From contig MNCI01013895.1 of the NCBI GenBank assembly GCA_015680685.1, positions 109,383 through 173,382 of the forward strand: 64,000 nt of DNA. The letters are read 5' to 3'. This document shows positions 10,612 to 23,113 of the stretch, one piece after another (the first letter of the stretch is position 1; each line of letters starts with the position of its first letter). A model generated the notes under the pieces. That model made no database searches. It was given only the letters and a program-made list of their open reading frames with translations, and was not told the origin of the DNA. The position numbers were made by a program, and so were the translations under genes. The DNA comes from Gnetum montanum (Eukaryota > Streptophyta > Gnetopsida > Gnetales > Gnetaceae).

Positions 10612-12894
10612 TTGGCCTCTCTTTGTTGACGTCTGGAGGAATTCACCCGATAGGCGTCAACAAAGAAGTGCAAACACCATGAACAAACAAGTACCAAACA
10701 TTAACCATCAGCCCTTGGCTGGATATTATCGCATTATTTTCAAAAGTACATGGGATTGAGGGGATGTGGTTCAAGATGCAAGGGATTGTAACTGGGGGAA
10801 GTTGGGAGTTGATCAAGGGTTATGATTTTTATTGGGATTGTGGGAGAGGAGTGCTCTCATGCGAATGAGCTATATTTTGGTCCTTGTCCATAGCCAGTGT
10901 TCAGCAGACTCGGAGCCAAGACAAAGGAAGTGCATTCTTTAGAGAAATAGGACTCTTATAGAGTGTTTACGAGGCTCGTTGTAAATAGCCAAAGCCACGT
11001 GATGATGTGCAACATGGTCTCTTTGAGACACAAGTGTAACTATTTTTCAAGACAATTACCTTCTCGCCTGGGGCTTGTATGAGAATGGCCAATAGTCTTT
11101 TGTTTGTGATGTCAACAGGGTCATGAAGACCTTTTCTATGCATTTTGCTCTTTGACCTTTTGTGTTTTTTCTTTTCTTATTTTCTTTTTCTTTTTCTCTT
11201 TAGTCTTTTTGAAAGAGCTTGCATTTAGTGCTATGCTCGTGTTTGAGCACTTGCATTTTATGTCATGCATTGTGTACTATGTTTTTCGTTGCAACTACTT
11301 AGGGAGTTACAGTGTGTAGCAGTGTATCAAGAGTTTTGAGATGAGTAGAATGTATCAAGGGGGGTGTAATTGAATAGGATAAGGAAGCATGATGGGGAAT
11401 AGGGAATGTATCAGGAGTCGGGAATGTACTTATGAACGGATTGATTAACCCAGTTGCATGCATCAGGAAAAATGTGATACCTTGTCGTCATGATGAAGTG
11501 CATCTATGCACGAATGCCTCAGAAGTGTCATCCTGCAAACAAAACTCCAATAAGACAAGAAAACCACAAATGAATCAGTTAGCTAAACACTTTAAATAAG
11601 GAGATGGAGTCACCATGTGTAATTTTCAAAGTAGACAGAATCATAAATAGCATCAATTTCATTAGGCCCCATGAGATGAATCATGCAACAAGTCTTTATG
11701 GAACATGAACAGCTAATTGCAGCGACACATCTTTTTAAGTTTTTCCTGGTCGTCAATGATGTCACCAGTTTATAGTCTTAGTGGACTGTTGTGGATTAGT
11801 TTCACGTCATAACCCCTTGGACGGTGCCAGTTTAGCATCATGGCGGACAATGCATTGCTAGTTTATAGTCATGGCAGATTGTGAAGAGGAAAACTAGTTT
11901 ATAGTCTTAGTGGACTCTGGATGCTAGTTTCATGTCATGGTGGATGGATGTAGCATTTTAGTGTCATACCGGACAAAACTATGTGGTATCAGTTTTAAGT
12001 TAGGATCCAGGACTACTTTGTGGTATTAGTTTTAAGTCATGATGTCAGGACTACTCTGTGGTGTCAGTTTTAAGTCATGATGCCAGGACTATTTTGTGCT
12101 AGTTTATAGTCATAGTGGACTGATGCTTACCTTGCTTGTGTAAAGTGTGATGCTGCATGCATGGTCATGTCATGTCCCTGCGAGATCCTGCAAAAATCAA
12201 CTAGGAAGAAAACAACATCAAGCAACACTTGTTGTACATAGAGTTAGAATGTATGAATGAAAGAAAAGCAATGCAAAAAGTGATAGTTTTATGCCATTCC
12301 GGGCCGTATGCTAGTTTAAGGTCTTTTTAGGCCATGTATTTTTGTAGTTTTATGTTTTTTATTTTTTTTCTTGTTTTCTAGAGTATATGTATGCAACTAA
12401 ATGTAACATAAATTTCTAAAGTGTAAAGCAAGATGTAAGGTAAATACTTGGAATAGAAAGCAACGACCGTGTAAGAATCTAAATCGTAGCTTGTAATCTA
12501 TAAGCAAAAATTCAATGTAAAATGATGAGAGTTCGTAAATTTATGATTTTTTGGCTCTAGTCTAAAGCCATTTTGGGCTTGGTACATCAGTTTAAAGTCT
12601 TGATGGACTGTTTCATCTATTGTTAAAGAAAGGATTACCAGTTTTATGCCATGGTGGGCCAAAGGTAGTAATGTTTTCAAGAATTTTTAAATGGAACCAG
12701 CTATTTCTGACTATGGCTAGTTTAATGTCATTGCAGATGTTTGTTGGTAGTTTTAACATCATACCGTACATGTCATAGTTTTACATCATTTTGAACAATT
12801 CATAGTTTAACAACATTTTAGACAATTCGTAGTTTAACGTCATTTCAGACAGTTCATAGTTTAACGTCATTTCGGACAGTTCATATCATTTGTT
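10612..12894 (-). repeat. 3' untranslated region of element C with minisatellite
   Basis: No conserved frame. From about 11745 to 12890 the motif 'tagtttatagtcatggtggac' and variants recurs at irregular spacing more than 15 times, ending in a regular ~30-bp array ('agtttaacgtcatttcggac') at 12770-12890. Tandem repeats in the 3' region of Tat-lineage elements are known and can seed satellites. The 10626-11740 part shows no clear feature. Confidence 0.65.
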
Positions 12895-15800
12895 CTAGTT
12901 GTTGAGTTGCCTCTTGATCTTTTGTAGCTTAAAATGTGGGGCTGGATTTATGGGTATGATTTTATATTCACCTTCCCCTTCATCGGTGATATCAAAGAGT
13001 AGTTCTGACCAAGGGACATCAGTAGGAATGGCTCCTATGTCTATGTCTTCTTGTGTTTCTTCAGTGCTAGCCATATTGTAAGTCAACGGTGGGTTTATTA
13101 ATAGATGTATGTTCATGGTTTCTTGTTTAGGCTTAACGAACTTAAATTTTAACCCTTGACCTACCTCAAGGTATGAGGAAGTGATCGATGCTATTGTATC
13201 CTCATGTATGATGATCTCACCACCCTCGTAGGGTAGGTGGATCTCCTGATGGATTGGTGAAGATACGGCTTTAAGTTGAGCTAGCCAAGGATGTCCTAAG
13301 ATCATATTAAACCCTAGCATTTCATTAACCACTATGAATTTAGCTGATGTAGGGAATTGGTCACCAACTATGAAATCTAAGGTAACCATGAGATAACCAT
13401 GCCTTTCACTCCCACACGAGAACCACTGAAAAATATTAAGAAAGAGGTTGTTGTGGGTTGTACTTGTTTAGTGAGTCCCAATTTTTCAATGATGGAAAAA
13501 GGTATTACATTTGTTGCTACACCATCATCGACATGCACCCTATGTATTTTGAAATGATCAACCTATATTGTTATGAACATAGGGGCCATGGTGATTTCCC
13601 TTGTTTTCTCATCTAGCTTAATGTCCTTAACACGGAACTCTAAGGATGTGGTCTTCGATTCTTGAAGTAGTGGGGATAATATTGTATAAATGGATGGTTC
13701 ATCTGCAGGAAGATCCTCACTAACAAGAATTGAAGTTAGCATCCGTATGAGAGCCTCTCGATGTACTGGTGAAGTCATTACTAGGTCATATAAACTTAAA
13801 GAAGTATTCTTTTGTTTTAAGGCTTGTGTGACCTGGGTCAACGCATTTGCTAGGTCTTTATTATTTGGGACATTCTTATCTGTAGAGATTTGGTCCATTT
13901 GATCCATCATTCATATCTCTCATGGAGGGGGTTTCACGTTAGTAGCTGAGCATGCTGGGTTTGGGATATGACTCACGACTTCATCTTTGTTTTGATGACT
14001 TGTACTAAGATCATTAACGGACGGACTCATGGGAACAGTGTTTAGTGGTGTAGGCTTTGGTAGTCCTAATTTGTGTCCACATTTTTCTCTCTCCATGCAC
14101 ACTCTTTTTTCTCTTTCCAAGCACTCTCTTATTAGCCTATCGACAAGATGCTCTCGCAAAGGTCATTGAGAAGTGAAGGCGGGTTGTACACCAAGGTGTT
14201 TTGGAATCCGTACCATAAAGGGAATGGGTTTGGTTTCAGATGGTATGTTTGTTGTGGTGGCAACTGAAGGAGGTATGTGGATGATGAATGGTTTTGATGG
14301 TGTGGGGGACGTGCGCATGGTAAAAGGGGTTTGAGGATATATTGGGGTAGGTGTGTTTTTTGAATGCCTACGAATCACAAAAGGCTTTCGAGGAATGTCT
14401 TATCTGTTTTCCACATGGATAGTATTAATCACATATGGGGCATCATTGGTATTGGTATTGAAAGGATCCTTGTAGACCCCCATGGATTGGTTTTGGGGTC
14501 TTACCGGGTTTGTCTCGTCGAACACTACTTCATCCCTATCTATCATGTGTTGTATTTCTTGTTTCAATGCAAAGCAGTAATCAGTCCAATGACCACACCA
14601 TTGGTGATATTCAGAAAACCTATCCAACCTAAAGCTTTTGGAATGGAAGGTTCATTGGCTATTGCTAAGGCTAGATTTTTGGCCAATTTGCAAAAGCGAT
14701 CATTTCTTTGCAAGGTCACAGGAGACATTTGTTTGTGTTGGATTAGCCCAGCCTTTAGAAGTTGATCAAGTTTGTGAAGGCTTCATGGACAATGGTGTGT
14801 ATTGAGTAGGGTCTTTTCTTTCGAAGGTATGGGTATGACCTGTGTTGTTGTTTCTATTTGAGGAATTTTCAGGTGTATGAGTGGATGTGGTTCTTTCATA
14901 GTTGTTTGGGATAGTAGGTTTTTTTCCCTCAGCCACTGCTGCTACCGTTGTCTTGGATTTATCTTTCCTCATGTGTTGGCTCCTAAAGGTTGAGTAGGCT
15001 AGGTCATTACTTGTTTGTGCCGCTTCTTCTATGTCTTTGATTTGCACGAATGCTTGGCTCAATGTGCGAGCTTTCAGGTAGTAAAGTTTTGACTTAATAA
15101 AGTCACTCACAGTCGACTTAAGGATGGTGAGTAAATATGTTTCAGGGATAGGTTCGTGAAGTTCGTTTAAGGCTACACTCCACCTTTGGATAAATTTCTA
15201 TGCTAGCTCTAATGGTGCTTGTTTAACTTGAATCAAGCTATCTAACATGGCTTCAGGTTTTAGATTGTATTTGAAACGAGTGACAAATTGGTGCAACAAA
15301 TCCTCCAAAGAAGATATAGAGCTACAGGGTAAAGATCGGTACCAGTCTAAGGCTTTTCTGATTAAGGACATTAGAAACACTCGCAAAATTACATGGGGCC
15401 ATGCTTGAAGTAAAACACTTTCAGTTCTAAATGTCACTAGGTGGGCATTTGGGTCCCCTTCTCCATTGTACTTGGTCAGTTGAGGTAATGAGACTCCTTT
15501 TGGCAAGGTCAAGGGTGGAACTGAGGGGTCAATTAGGTCAACTTGATAGAAATCTAGTACTTTGACTTCCTTCATGTTCACAATTTTAAGGCATTTCAAT
15601 TCTTCTACCAATGAGTGCATCATTTTGTGTGTGTTTGTCCATTCTTGGGCAGTAGGCAAACCGGTGGATTACACAGATTATGGATGATAATGGTTTAATT
15701 GTTGCATCGGAAAGGGAGGTTGTTGGGTTGATGTTGGTTGTGGTGGGATGGTATTTTGGACTGAGACTATAGCTGGTGGAATCCACTGCCCGACCATAAG

Positions 15801-16598
15801 TTCTGAAGTAACATTGTGAACATGTTGGGTTGGAGTAATCAATGGTGCCCTATGAATCTGCACCTAGGGTATGTAATGGGTGGATGTAGAAACTGGTATG
15901 ACTAATGGCATTTCAATTACTTGAGGTTGGAAGATCGACCCTGCGTTGGTTTAGGGGAGTTGTTGGTATTGTATTGGTGGAGGAATGATAGAAGTGGATG
16001 CATCAAAGTGAATGTTTTTGAGCATGGAGAAGATAGGAATAGAATGGGGAACATGTGCTCAAGTGTTTGTGGATGAAGAAGGAAACATAGTTTCTTCTAG
16101 GAAAGGATGGAATAATGGGTTTGTGTGGGCATGGGGGCTAATGGTATGGTATGATTCACCATGTTCAGATTGGGCTGCAAAGTCATCTTCTTCATCTTGA
16201 GGCTCTATGGGAGGTAGTAGTAAGGCTTGACTCCTAGCCATAAGAAGCTGGGATATGAGTTTATGATGGTTTTTAGACAATGGGATTATGTCAAATGCTG
16301 AAGGGATAAACTCACGTCCTCCTTTGTGGATAAATTCATATTCTCGCTTAGCTTCCCTCTCTACACGATCAATGGGTAGGTTGGCTTGGATTTTGACGCA
16401 GATAAAGTTATATTGTTCGGGTGTAAGAGTCGCGTGAATAGGGCCTTTGCCTTGTAGCCTGAGGGATTAGCATGTAGGGCCTTGAGGATTTATGTGTTCA
16501 ATGATGATTATGGATTCCAAAGCAGTCACAGGGTTTGAAGCTTCGGCCCCAAAGTCAACAATTGGTAGTGTTACTAGGTTGACTTGAGAGGATTCCAT
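12895..16598 (-). pseudogene. gag-protease polyprotein of element C
   Basis: From an ATG at 16598 the - strand stays in one frame to about 13563, broken by roughly ten stops; one frameshift then leads to 13389-12895. Parts in order: a Pro/Gln-rich N-terminal region; the gag capsid core (15659-15198, with 'KYNGEGDPNAHLVTF' and 'ALDWYRSLP'); a knuckle-like 'HQWCGHWTDYCFALKQEI' (near 14600), typical of Tat/Ogre gag; a charged linker; and a protease with 'VHVDDGVATNVIPFS' (near 13520) and 'MLGFNMILGHPWL' (near 13310). DDG replaces the usual DSG/DTG active site; related plant elements also vary here. It would package RNA and process Gag. No pol follows, so RT must come from elsewhere. Confidence 0.8.
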
Positions 16599-16789
16599 GA
16601 TAAACGTGAGTGGACTGGGGTAGAAGAATGGAGTTGGATTGCAAACAGTTGTAGCGTGGCGTGACACAAGCTTAGTGTGACTAACAGGGAAGAGCTTAGT
16701 GTGATCAATAGGGATGAGGAGACTCAAATGGGCAAGATGGATGAGTTTTGACAGGTAGTGACGTTTTAACCAATAACAACAAGTGAGTA

Positions 16790-16813
16790 GACCCTCCTTC
16801 TAGCACCAAAAAC
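16790..16813 (-). promoter_or_regulatory. Likely primer-binding region of element C
   Basis: Immediately inside the 5' LTR, the - strand reads TTTTTGGTGCTAGAAGGAGG. This is where the primer site should be and begins with the TGG that pairs with a tRNA CCA end. I could not assign the tRNA. Confidence 0.5.
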
Positions 16814-17002
16814 TGTACTAACCTAAATCGTCAGTGTAAGGCTAGAAGGGGAACAAACACCGAGAGATCGTCGAGCAGCCACAGCTAACCCTACCTTCAC
16901 TTGAGGGCAAGCTAGAAAAGTAAACGAAGGCATAGTGCCTTGGATGGTCTACACGCAAATCAACCAAGGACTTCCCCGAGCGTAAGCTACGGCTAGCGCT
17001 GG
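16814..17002 (-). repeat. 5' LTR of element C, outer-left piece
   Basis: Starts TGTACTAACCTAAATCG, matching 8891 onward. It is interrupted at 17003 by element B and resumes at 24280 after a 5-bp duplication. Confidence 0.85.
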
Positions 17003-18049
17003 TGATGAGACGCGATATGCACAAGCCGCGATATCACGTACGCGATATCACGACCACTACGATATTACATCCCTTGCGATATCGCATACACGATATCCCG
17101 TCGTCCCCTGCGACATCGCGTACGCGATATCGCATACACGATATCGTGTCGTCCCCTGCGATATCGCGTATACGATATCGCGGTCCGTCACCAAATCTAT
17201 AAATAAGAGGCTGCACTCCCCTCATTTTCATATGGAGGTTAGAAGTAGCAAAGCTCTAGTGGATTGATCACCCTAGAGATAGAATATTTTCCATGTGCCC
17301 GCAGTAGGAGTCCCCCAAGTGAATGGTTCTTTATTCAAATAGCTTTGTACCTGAACGCAAGTTGTGTACGGCAATAAAGACGAGCTTTGTGGATAAACCT
17401 TGTAGTACATGGATAGGTTTATTTAATGTTATTTATTGCTTTCCCAGTAGCGTGGCATGAGTACGACTTAGTTACAAGCATTGAAGAATGTGTACGGCTA
17501 ACCAAGGAATCAGCTACTCATCGCGATTAAATTCTCTCACCCTTATCTCCTAGAATGTGGGATGAGTACGGCTTGATTACAAGCATCTACAAATGTGTAC
17601 AGCTAGTCAAGGAATCGGCTGCTCGTCACACTTAGGCTAGTTAGGTGCCTCAGTACGACCGCTTCGAGCACGTGCGTTATGTGTGGTAATCCCAGTAACG
17701 ATTAGCGTTTGGTAGCCACAGTTGCATAGTTCAAGGTGTGTACGGTAAGTGGGAACGGATGTTGACGCTAGTTAATATAGACTTAGGTCCTTAGTTGGAG
17801 TAGTTAGTTCTCTCAACCCTTCACCCTCTAGCATAGAAGATAAACCAGAAAAGACCAAAAAAATCATATACCTTGGAGTTACTTAACCATACACCGTGAC
17901 AACAACAAGTAAGTCTAGGAAGACAACGAATGATTGACCCCCAAGTGTTCCATGGGACGTTTAGGCATTTAGTCTGTGGAGTTCAACCGGATCGCACGTG
18001 CTACGCTCGTTTCGTATGGTTGAGTGTAGGGGTACCTCGCCACTCATCA
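17003..18049 (+). repeat. 5' LTR of element B
   Basis: Contains a palindrome-rich U3 (17008-17180), TATA box (17198-17204, 'tataaat'), a polyadenylation-like 'aataaa' (17373-17378) and a long U5 ending CTCATCA. It differs from the 3' LTR mainly by CpG-type transitions and by one extra ~46-bp palindrome unit. Confidence 0.9.
17008..17206 (+). promoter_or_regulatory. Dense GCGATATCGC palindrome array and TATA box
   Basis: About ten GATATC-centred palindromes, many extended to CGATATCG or GCGATATCGC and spaced by 'gtac' or 'atacac', lead to 'ctataaataagagg'. CpG density is far above the surrounding AT-rich DNA. The blocks are separated by 'cgtcgtcccctgcg'. Promoter or enhancer function is inferred from position and conservation across families. 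Confidence 0.7.
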
Positions 18050-18069
18050 TAGGCGTCGTTGCTAGGGAC
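18050..18069 (+). promoter_or_regulatory. Primer-binding site of element B, tRNA-Asp type
   Basis: TAGGCGTCGTTGCTAGGGAC follows the LTR and is the best match in the window to the tRNA-Asp-complementary TGGCGCCGTTGCCGGGGA. Confidence 0.8.
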
Positions 18070-18190
18070 TAAGTGTTTGTACACCAATTAGAACATTAGA
18101 AAATCTTTCACATAATTGTGAGCTTTAACGAACCTTTGGGTTAATTAGTTAAATAAGAACATATATAACAGTGAACAGCACACCAATAAA

Positions 18191-20507
18191 ATGGCTTCTT
18201 CTCATAAGGTTAACTCACCTAAGGATAACACGGAAGACAGTCAGCAACATACACATAACCTAAACCAGCCAAGTCCTAAACAGTATAAGATAGTTTATAC
18301 TCATCCCGATGAGTATATTCTTGATTACACTTTTATCCTCCACCAAGATGAACAGTTGCGCTGGAGAGATTTGTTTGGTAACATAGTTTTACCACCAGAT
18401 AGATCTGTTCCGAGCATGCTCGTCCATGCCTTAGCACAGATTGGCATGCAGGACTTATTCACTGACTACATTGCTGGAGAATATGATATAAGGGATTATC
18501 ATCCCACCACTTTGCAACATATGAGGGACGAAAGGCAGGAGAACCAACCCTCATTGTTGAAGGGCAAGGTCCCCCATGTCCTTAGTGAAATAGAAGATGA
18601 GGAACCCCTCATAACGGGTTTCTTAGGAAATGATGTTCCTCCTTCTCACAATGGTGAAGAGGTTAGGCATCAAAGCCTTCGATCAACTGTACATGCTACA
18701 GGCTCTGATCCCCATGAACACCAACTGTTCACGGCAGGAACAACCACTCACACTAAGGATGGACACTTTAATCATCACAACAATCGAGGCTGAAGTAGCA
18801 GAAGAGAAGGTAAGAAACATCACCATGGTGATGGATCCCCTTCCTCTTCTCCTTCATCTCACCATTCACACTCTCCTTCCACATCTGGGCACAACCATCG
18901 TGAGCACAACGGAGAGGGTAAAAGTAAAGAAGATGAAAGACCTCGATAGGAAGGTCGGGAGTTAGGACAAGGGCAAGGACGTAGGGAGAGTAGGGAACCA
19001 CCACGAAGACATCACAGACATCATGACAAGGATGATCATGACAAACCCCTACTCGCAACCCGAAGCATGCTTGATATCACAAAGGCAGTTAGGATTCCCA
19101 CAAGGCACTTAAAAGACAGTCGGATCAAGCATTTGGACATAAATAATATTCCACGCTTTGAACGGGGATACAATGCTGATCCTCAACATCATTTACAGGC
19201 ATTCCATGATGCCTGTGCCTTGAAAAAATATAGATAATGAGTGGCAGAAGCTTAATTTTTTCCCAAGGAAACTCACCAAAGAAGCAGAGAGCTAGTAATA
19301 GTCCTTAGAACCGGAAACCATCAGGAGGTGGAGTACGATGCTTGAACTATTCAACAACAAATATCAGACGTACTCCAGAGTGTCCAATTTGCATAAGCAA
19401 ATCCAAGGCTGGAAACAAGGTGCTTATGAACCCTTGGATGCTGCCATGGCCCATTACTATACACTGCTACATCGTTGCCCGGGCCATGGGTATGCTAAGC
19501 GGGATCAACTTCGCCACATCGGGGATGGGCTAAGGAATGAAACGAGAATAACCCTTGGGACTTACGCCCAAGGGAGACTTTCCCAACTTAGAGCCCATGA
19601 AGTTGAAAGTTTGTTGGAAAAAGTAGCGCAAGAAGAGGATGAGCTATGTAAGAGGGAAAGTGTGGAAGAATATAACCGCGATCCCTCCCTTCGCAAGAAG
19701 GGAGTGAAATTTTGTGATGAGGAGGATGACTCACCACTCGAAGAGTTGGTGAACCGGAAAATCGTGCCGATCCAAAAGTTAACAACCGAGGTATCGGCTA
19801 AGGTAGACCAAATGTGGGATTCCTTAGACTCATGAATAGAAATAGTCTTAAAAATAGTAGAAGAGTTTAAGGTAGAACAAAGTAGTGACAAAGGCAAAAC
19901 CAAGCGGAGAAACTTAAGCCCTGCACATAATAAGGGTAAGGGGAAAATTCCTATCTCCGATGAGGCTGTGAATTCTGATATAGACGGTGATAGTGGATGT
20001 GAAGTCTGCTACTATGACCATCCTAAAGGACGTTGCCCAATTATCTCACATCTGCAGGAGTCTAGGGTGTATGCGTTAAATCCAAGACTTAATCAATGGC
20101 AAACACCCCAAAGGTTACCTTATCCACAAGGTAACCCAAGGCAGTTCCACCAACCCTTAACATATTACCCAAGTGGAACACCTCCACAGCCTATTGAGCA
20201 AAGTTAGCGGTGGCAATACCCACAGTCATGGGGAATGCCACCGCCAACACATCAGTACCCTTACCGGAAGCCCGATCCTTACGGTTATTATGTGCAGCAG
20301 CCAGTTTCTCCAAGTGAATCTATGGGTCACGCAACCCCCAACCATCGCTACCAAGCTTGGGAGTACTTCCAAAGGACTCCTTCTCCTCCAGGAGACACTC
20401 CATACCCACACCATCCTCCTAATCCATCCGCACCTCTTCCACCTCATGTAGTTTCCATAACACCTCCTGCTCCAACAATGCAAGGGGAACTTCCTCCTCA
20501 ACCGTAA
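18191..20507 (+). pseudogene. gag of element B
   Basis: The ATG at 18191 opens a 200-codon frame ('MASSHKVNSP...') with a conserved 'YILDYTFILHQDEQLRWRD' segment also seen at the start of E gag. After a frameshift the core 'DINNIPRFERGYNADPQHH' (near 19140-19190) follows, then 19338-20507 in one frame with a few stops. That part includes 'MLELFNNKYQTYSRVSNLHK', a Glu-rich coiled segment, the knuckle CEVCYYDHPKGRC (near 20000; C-X2-C-X3-H-X4-C, one residue shorter than the usual CCHC) and a Pro/His/Tyr-rich tail. It would form the capsid and bind RNA. The same frame continues into protease. Confidence 0.8.
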
Positions 20508-20779
20508 CAACGTCAAGCTGCGAGAGCTTTAAATATCCAACCTGCTGCTGGTTCTAATAACTGTAAAAAGAGAAGACCTTACTTCAGAACCAAAAGCCCA
20601 GACAAGTTCTCACAACAACAAGCGGTTGAGGCCATGTACACGCCTCCGCCATCTAACACTTCGGAGCACCCTTTAGTCCAATGGGGCCTAATGCATACGG
20701 TTATGTTAACGCATACCGTAACTGACTGGATCAAGGTAGGCCACCTTTCCAAGAAACTAACTGACCCTGGGAGTTCCTT

Positions 20780-21275
20780 AATCTATTTATAGATCACCGA
20801 AAATGAACCACATAGGGTTCTTCTTGACTCAGGTTCCGGAGTCAACTTAATTTCACAAAAGATGTATCATGCCTAGAACCTGCCCCAACTTAAGAAGAGC
20901 AACATTCAACTAGAGCTGGCGGACCAGTCCATCACCATTCGCTTGGGATTGGTGGAGGACGTCATCACCACTGTGTGTGGTTGGTCATACCCAGCTGACT
21001 TTCTAGTGATCGAAGTGAACAACAATGAAAGGGACTTCCCAATTATAATGGGAAGGGCATGGCTAAGCATAGTAGATGCATGCCTTACGATTTGCGATCT
21101 TTCCTTGGAAATCTCTAAGGTAAACATATGTGGAAAGATTGAGAAGAGGAAAGTTCCATGCATCACATACAGTGATTCATCAGGTGATGACATGGAGGGA
21201 TGCTCATCTCCTCCATGTAGTAGGTGTGCCCTTGAAACTCTACAACAAAGATGCCTGTATGTAGCAACCACATAA
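20780..21275 (+). pseudogene. Retropepsin-like protease of element B
   Basis: In the same frame as 19338-20507. The active-site segment is LLDSGSGVNLIS (near 20820), with an intact DSG. Next come 'LADQSITIRLGLVEDV', 'YPADFLVIEVNN' and 'FPIIMGRAWLSIVDA' (near 21035-21080), the flap and C-terminal signature of plant gypsy proteases. A stop in 'MYHA*NL' interrupts it. It is an aspartic protease that would cleave Gag. The frame ends at 21275 with no RT after it, so the pol part is deleted rather than decayed. Confidence 0.8.
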
Positions 21276-21539
21276 CTAGTAGTAGACACCCCGTGGTTGA
21301 CAGCCACTCAAAGGACCAAGCAAATATGCATGGAACGAACTGAGGAGACAACTCATGCCAACAACCGTGGCATAGACACATTGGAACGTGAGCATCTCCA
21401 ACTTCCACCCCTCAACTTAAGATCATCAATTGGGAGAAGTTGGGAACTTCTTAGGAATTCAAATAAACGCTCATTATTTTGGATCTCTCCCTTACAACTC
21501 AGTCATGGGGAAGATGTCCACCTATGCTAACCATATGGG

Positions 21540-21680
21540 GCCCTCAGTTCTTTTTCAATTTTTTTTTACACATTTTTGTTTTACAAAGTTTTTTTTTTAC
21601 ACATTTTTGTTTTACAACGTTATTTAACTTTTCTAATTTTTGTTTTACACCATCGTTATACTTTTTCCATTTTTTGTGTG
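21540..21680 (+). other. T-rich tract after the coding region of element B
   Basis: Runs of T with 'acacatttttgttttacaa' repeated. Equivalent T-rich tracts follow the last coding region in A3 (49910-50000) and in E (A-rich on the + strand, 41195-41330). It could be the U-rich body of an intron leading to the downstream ORF, or an RNA signal. Confidence 0.45.
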
Positions 21681-23113
21681 AGTGTGTGTGTGTATCCACC
21701 CTGTAAGTTTGTCCTATAATAAGTGTTCGAACTGATGGTATGAACTGTTTTCATATTGATTGCTAATGTTTGGTTTTTACCTTTAAGTCACAATGTTGAT
21801 ACTAAGCTATGTTTCTTTTGATATGGCAGGAAATGAGATCGGTTCCTCTTGGCTTGGAAATGCACAGTTCTCTTCTAATAAGAACTTTAACGAATCGGTG
21901 ACTGGGTATTTCTCAAACTAAGGAAGGACTCAAGGATTGCAAAGGATGTGACTTCAAGGGAACTTGATGCTTTTATGTTGGTCATTCTCTTGGTTGCTTA
22001 GATGTTTCTTCTTGAGTTTTCTTACCGTTACGATGTTACCCAATTATCGGAAGCTGAGCCAATAAAAATAAGAAGTCTTTGCATGGTGTGGTTCTCACGC
22101 ATAAAAACACAAAACACAAAAAAAAAAATACCAAGTGAGAATTCAAAGCACACCCCTTAGACAAAATAACAATTGGGCTCCAAGCACTGGTTATGGAACC
22201 AAAAGTGTTCCCTCTAACTAAGGCCCTTCTCGCTTCCCATTGTTTCCTTTGTTTCATCGGAATGGTGGTGGTTCTTTGAAGATGCATCCTCGTTATCCAT
22301 GTGGATGGTTTAACCAAATGCATTGATGTGAAGTCACTAGAAGTGGTTGATTTGAGGCCGGAGTTGGAATGAGACTTGCCAAGTCACATTAACCATGAAA
22401 CACACAAGGGGCTGTACACCACCTTGTTCTTGGGATTCCATTCCATTTCTCTTCTCTTCATCCTTCTCTCCATTGTTCATCTCATTGCTGGTTATATCAT
22501 TAGTGTATATATTTTAATTGATGCATTGTTTTTTTTTCGGTAAATTCTTGTGGTTAAGACTTTAACTCTTGTTCCAAACGGCATTCCTAGAGCCTACAGA
22601 CTCTTTGAATGTGGGTCTGTCAGGGCATTAACGGCATGCACCTGCTTTGGGGAGGACCCACTGACATTCCTATTTGGAGCATTAGTTAACTTCTTTTCCT
22701 TAACATTTTGCAATTAATTATTATTTTGTTCATTACCATCTGGACATCTACTTCATTGATGTTTTCAGTTGTTCTTTTTTTTATCTNAAAGAACAACTGA
22801 AAACATCAATGAAGTAGATGTCCAGATGGTAATGAACAAAATAATAATTAATTGCAAAATGTTAAGGAAAAGAAGTTAACTAATNCGTGATTAGTTATGG
22901 GGATACGGGGCTCGCTTTTTTTCAATTTTCTCCTAGCCCCAAAATTTTTTATTTTCTTCCTAATCCCTACACCTTCGGTAGTCATCAGTAACATCTTTCT
23001 TGATCCATATTAGCCATACCAAAACCTCGCCAATGGACCTACACTGAAGCAAGGTATTAATTACATGATGATTCAATTACCCTTGCTAATATATGATTGT
23101 GTTGTGTGTGTAG
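21681..23113 (+). other. Non-coding region between protease and 3' ORF of element B
   Basis: No conserved frame. It contains a block (near 22580-22680, 'ctgctttggggaggacccact') that is also found in A1 (35315), A3 (51030) and E (- strand, near 40190). It ends in 'ttgtgttgtgtgtgtag', a plausible 3' splice site directly before the ATG at 23114. An assembly artefact lies at 22681-22885. Confidence 0.5.
22681..22885. other. Inverted contig-end duplication around N
   Basis: About 95 bases left of the N at 22787 reappear as their exact reverse complement between that N and the N at 22885. Perfect arms bounded by single Ns indicate a mis-joined contig end, not a hairpin or a MITE. Confidence 0.9.

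Noticed and set aside
17008-17206. CRISPR-like spaced repeats
   Set aside because: Repeats are short palindromes with 5-15 bp spacers in a plant LTR promoter; neither length nor context fits CRISPR.
22681-22885. Perfect ~95-bp inverted repeat as a MITE or microRNA hairpin
   Set aside because: The arms are exact and bounded by single Ns, in sequence where everything else is diverged; it is a contig-end artefact.
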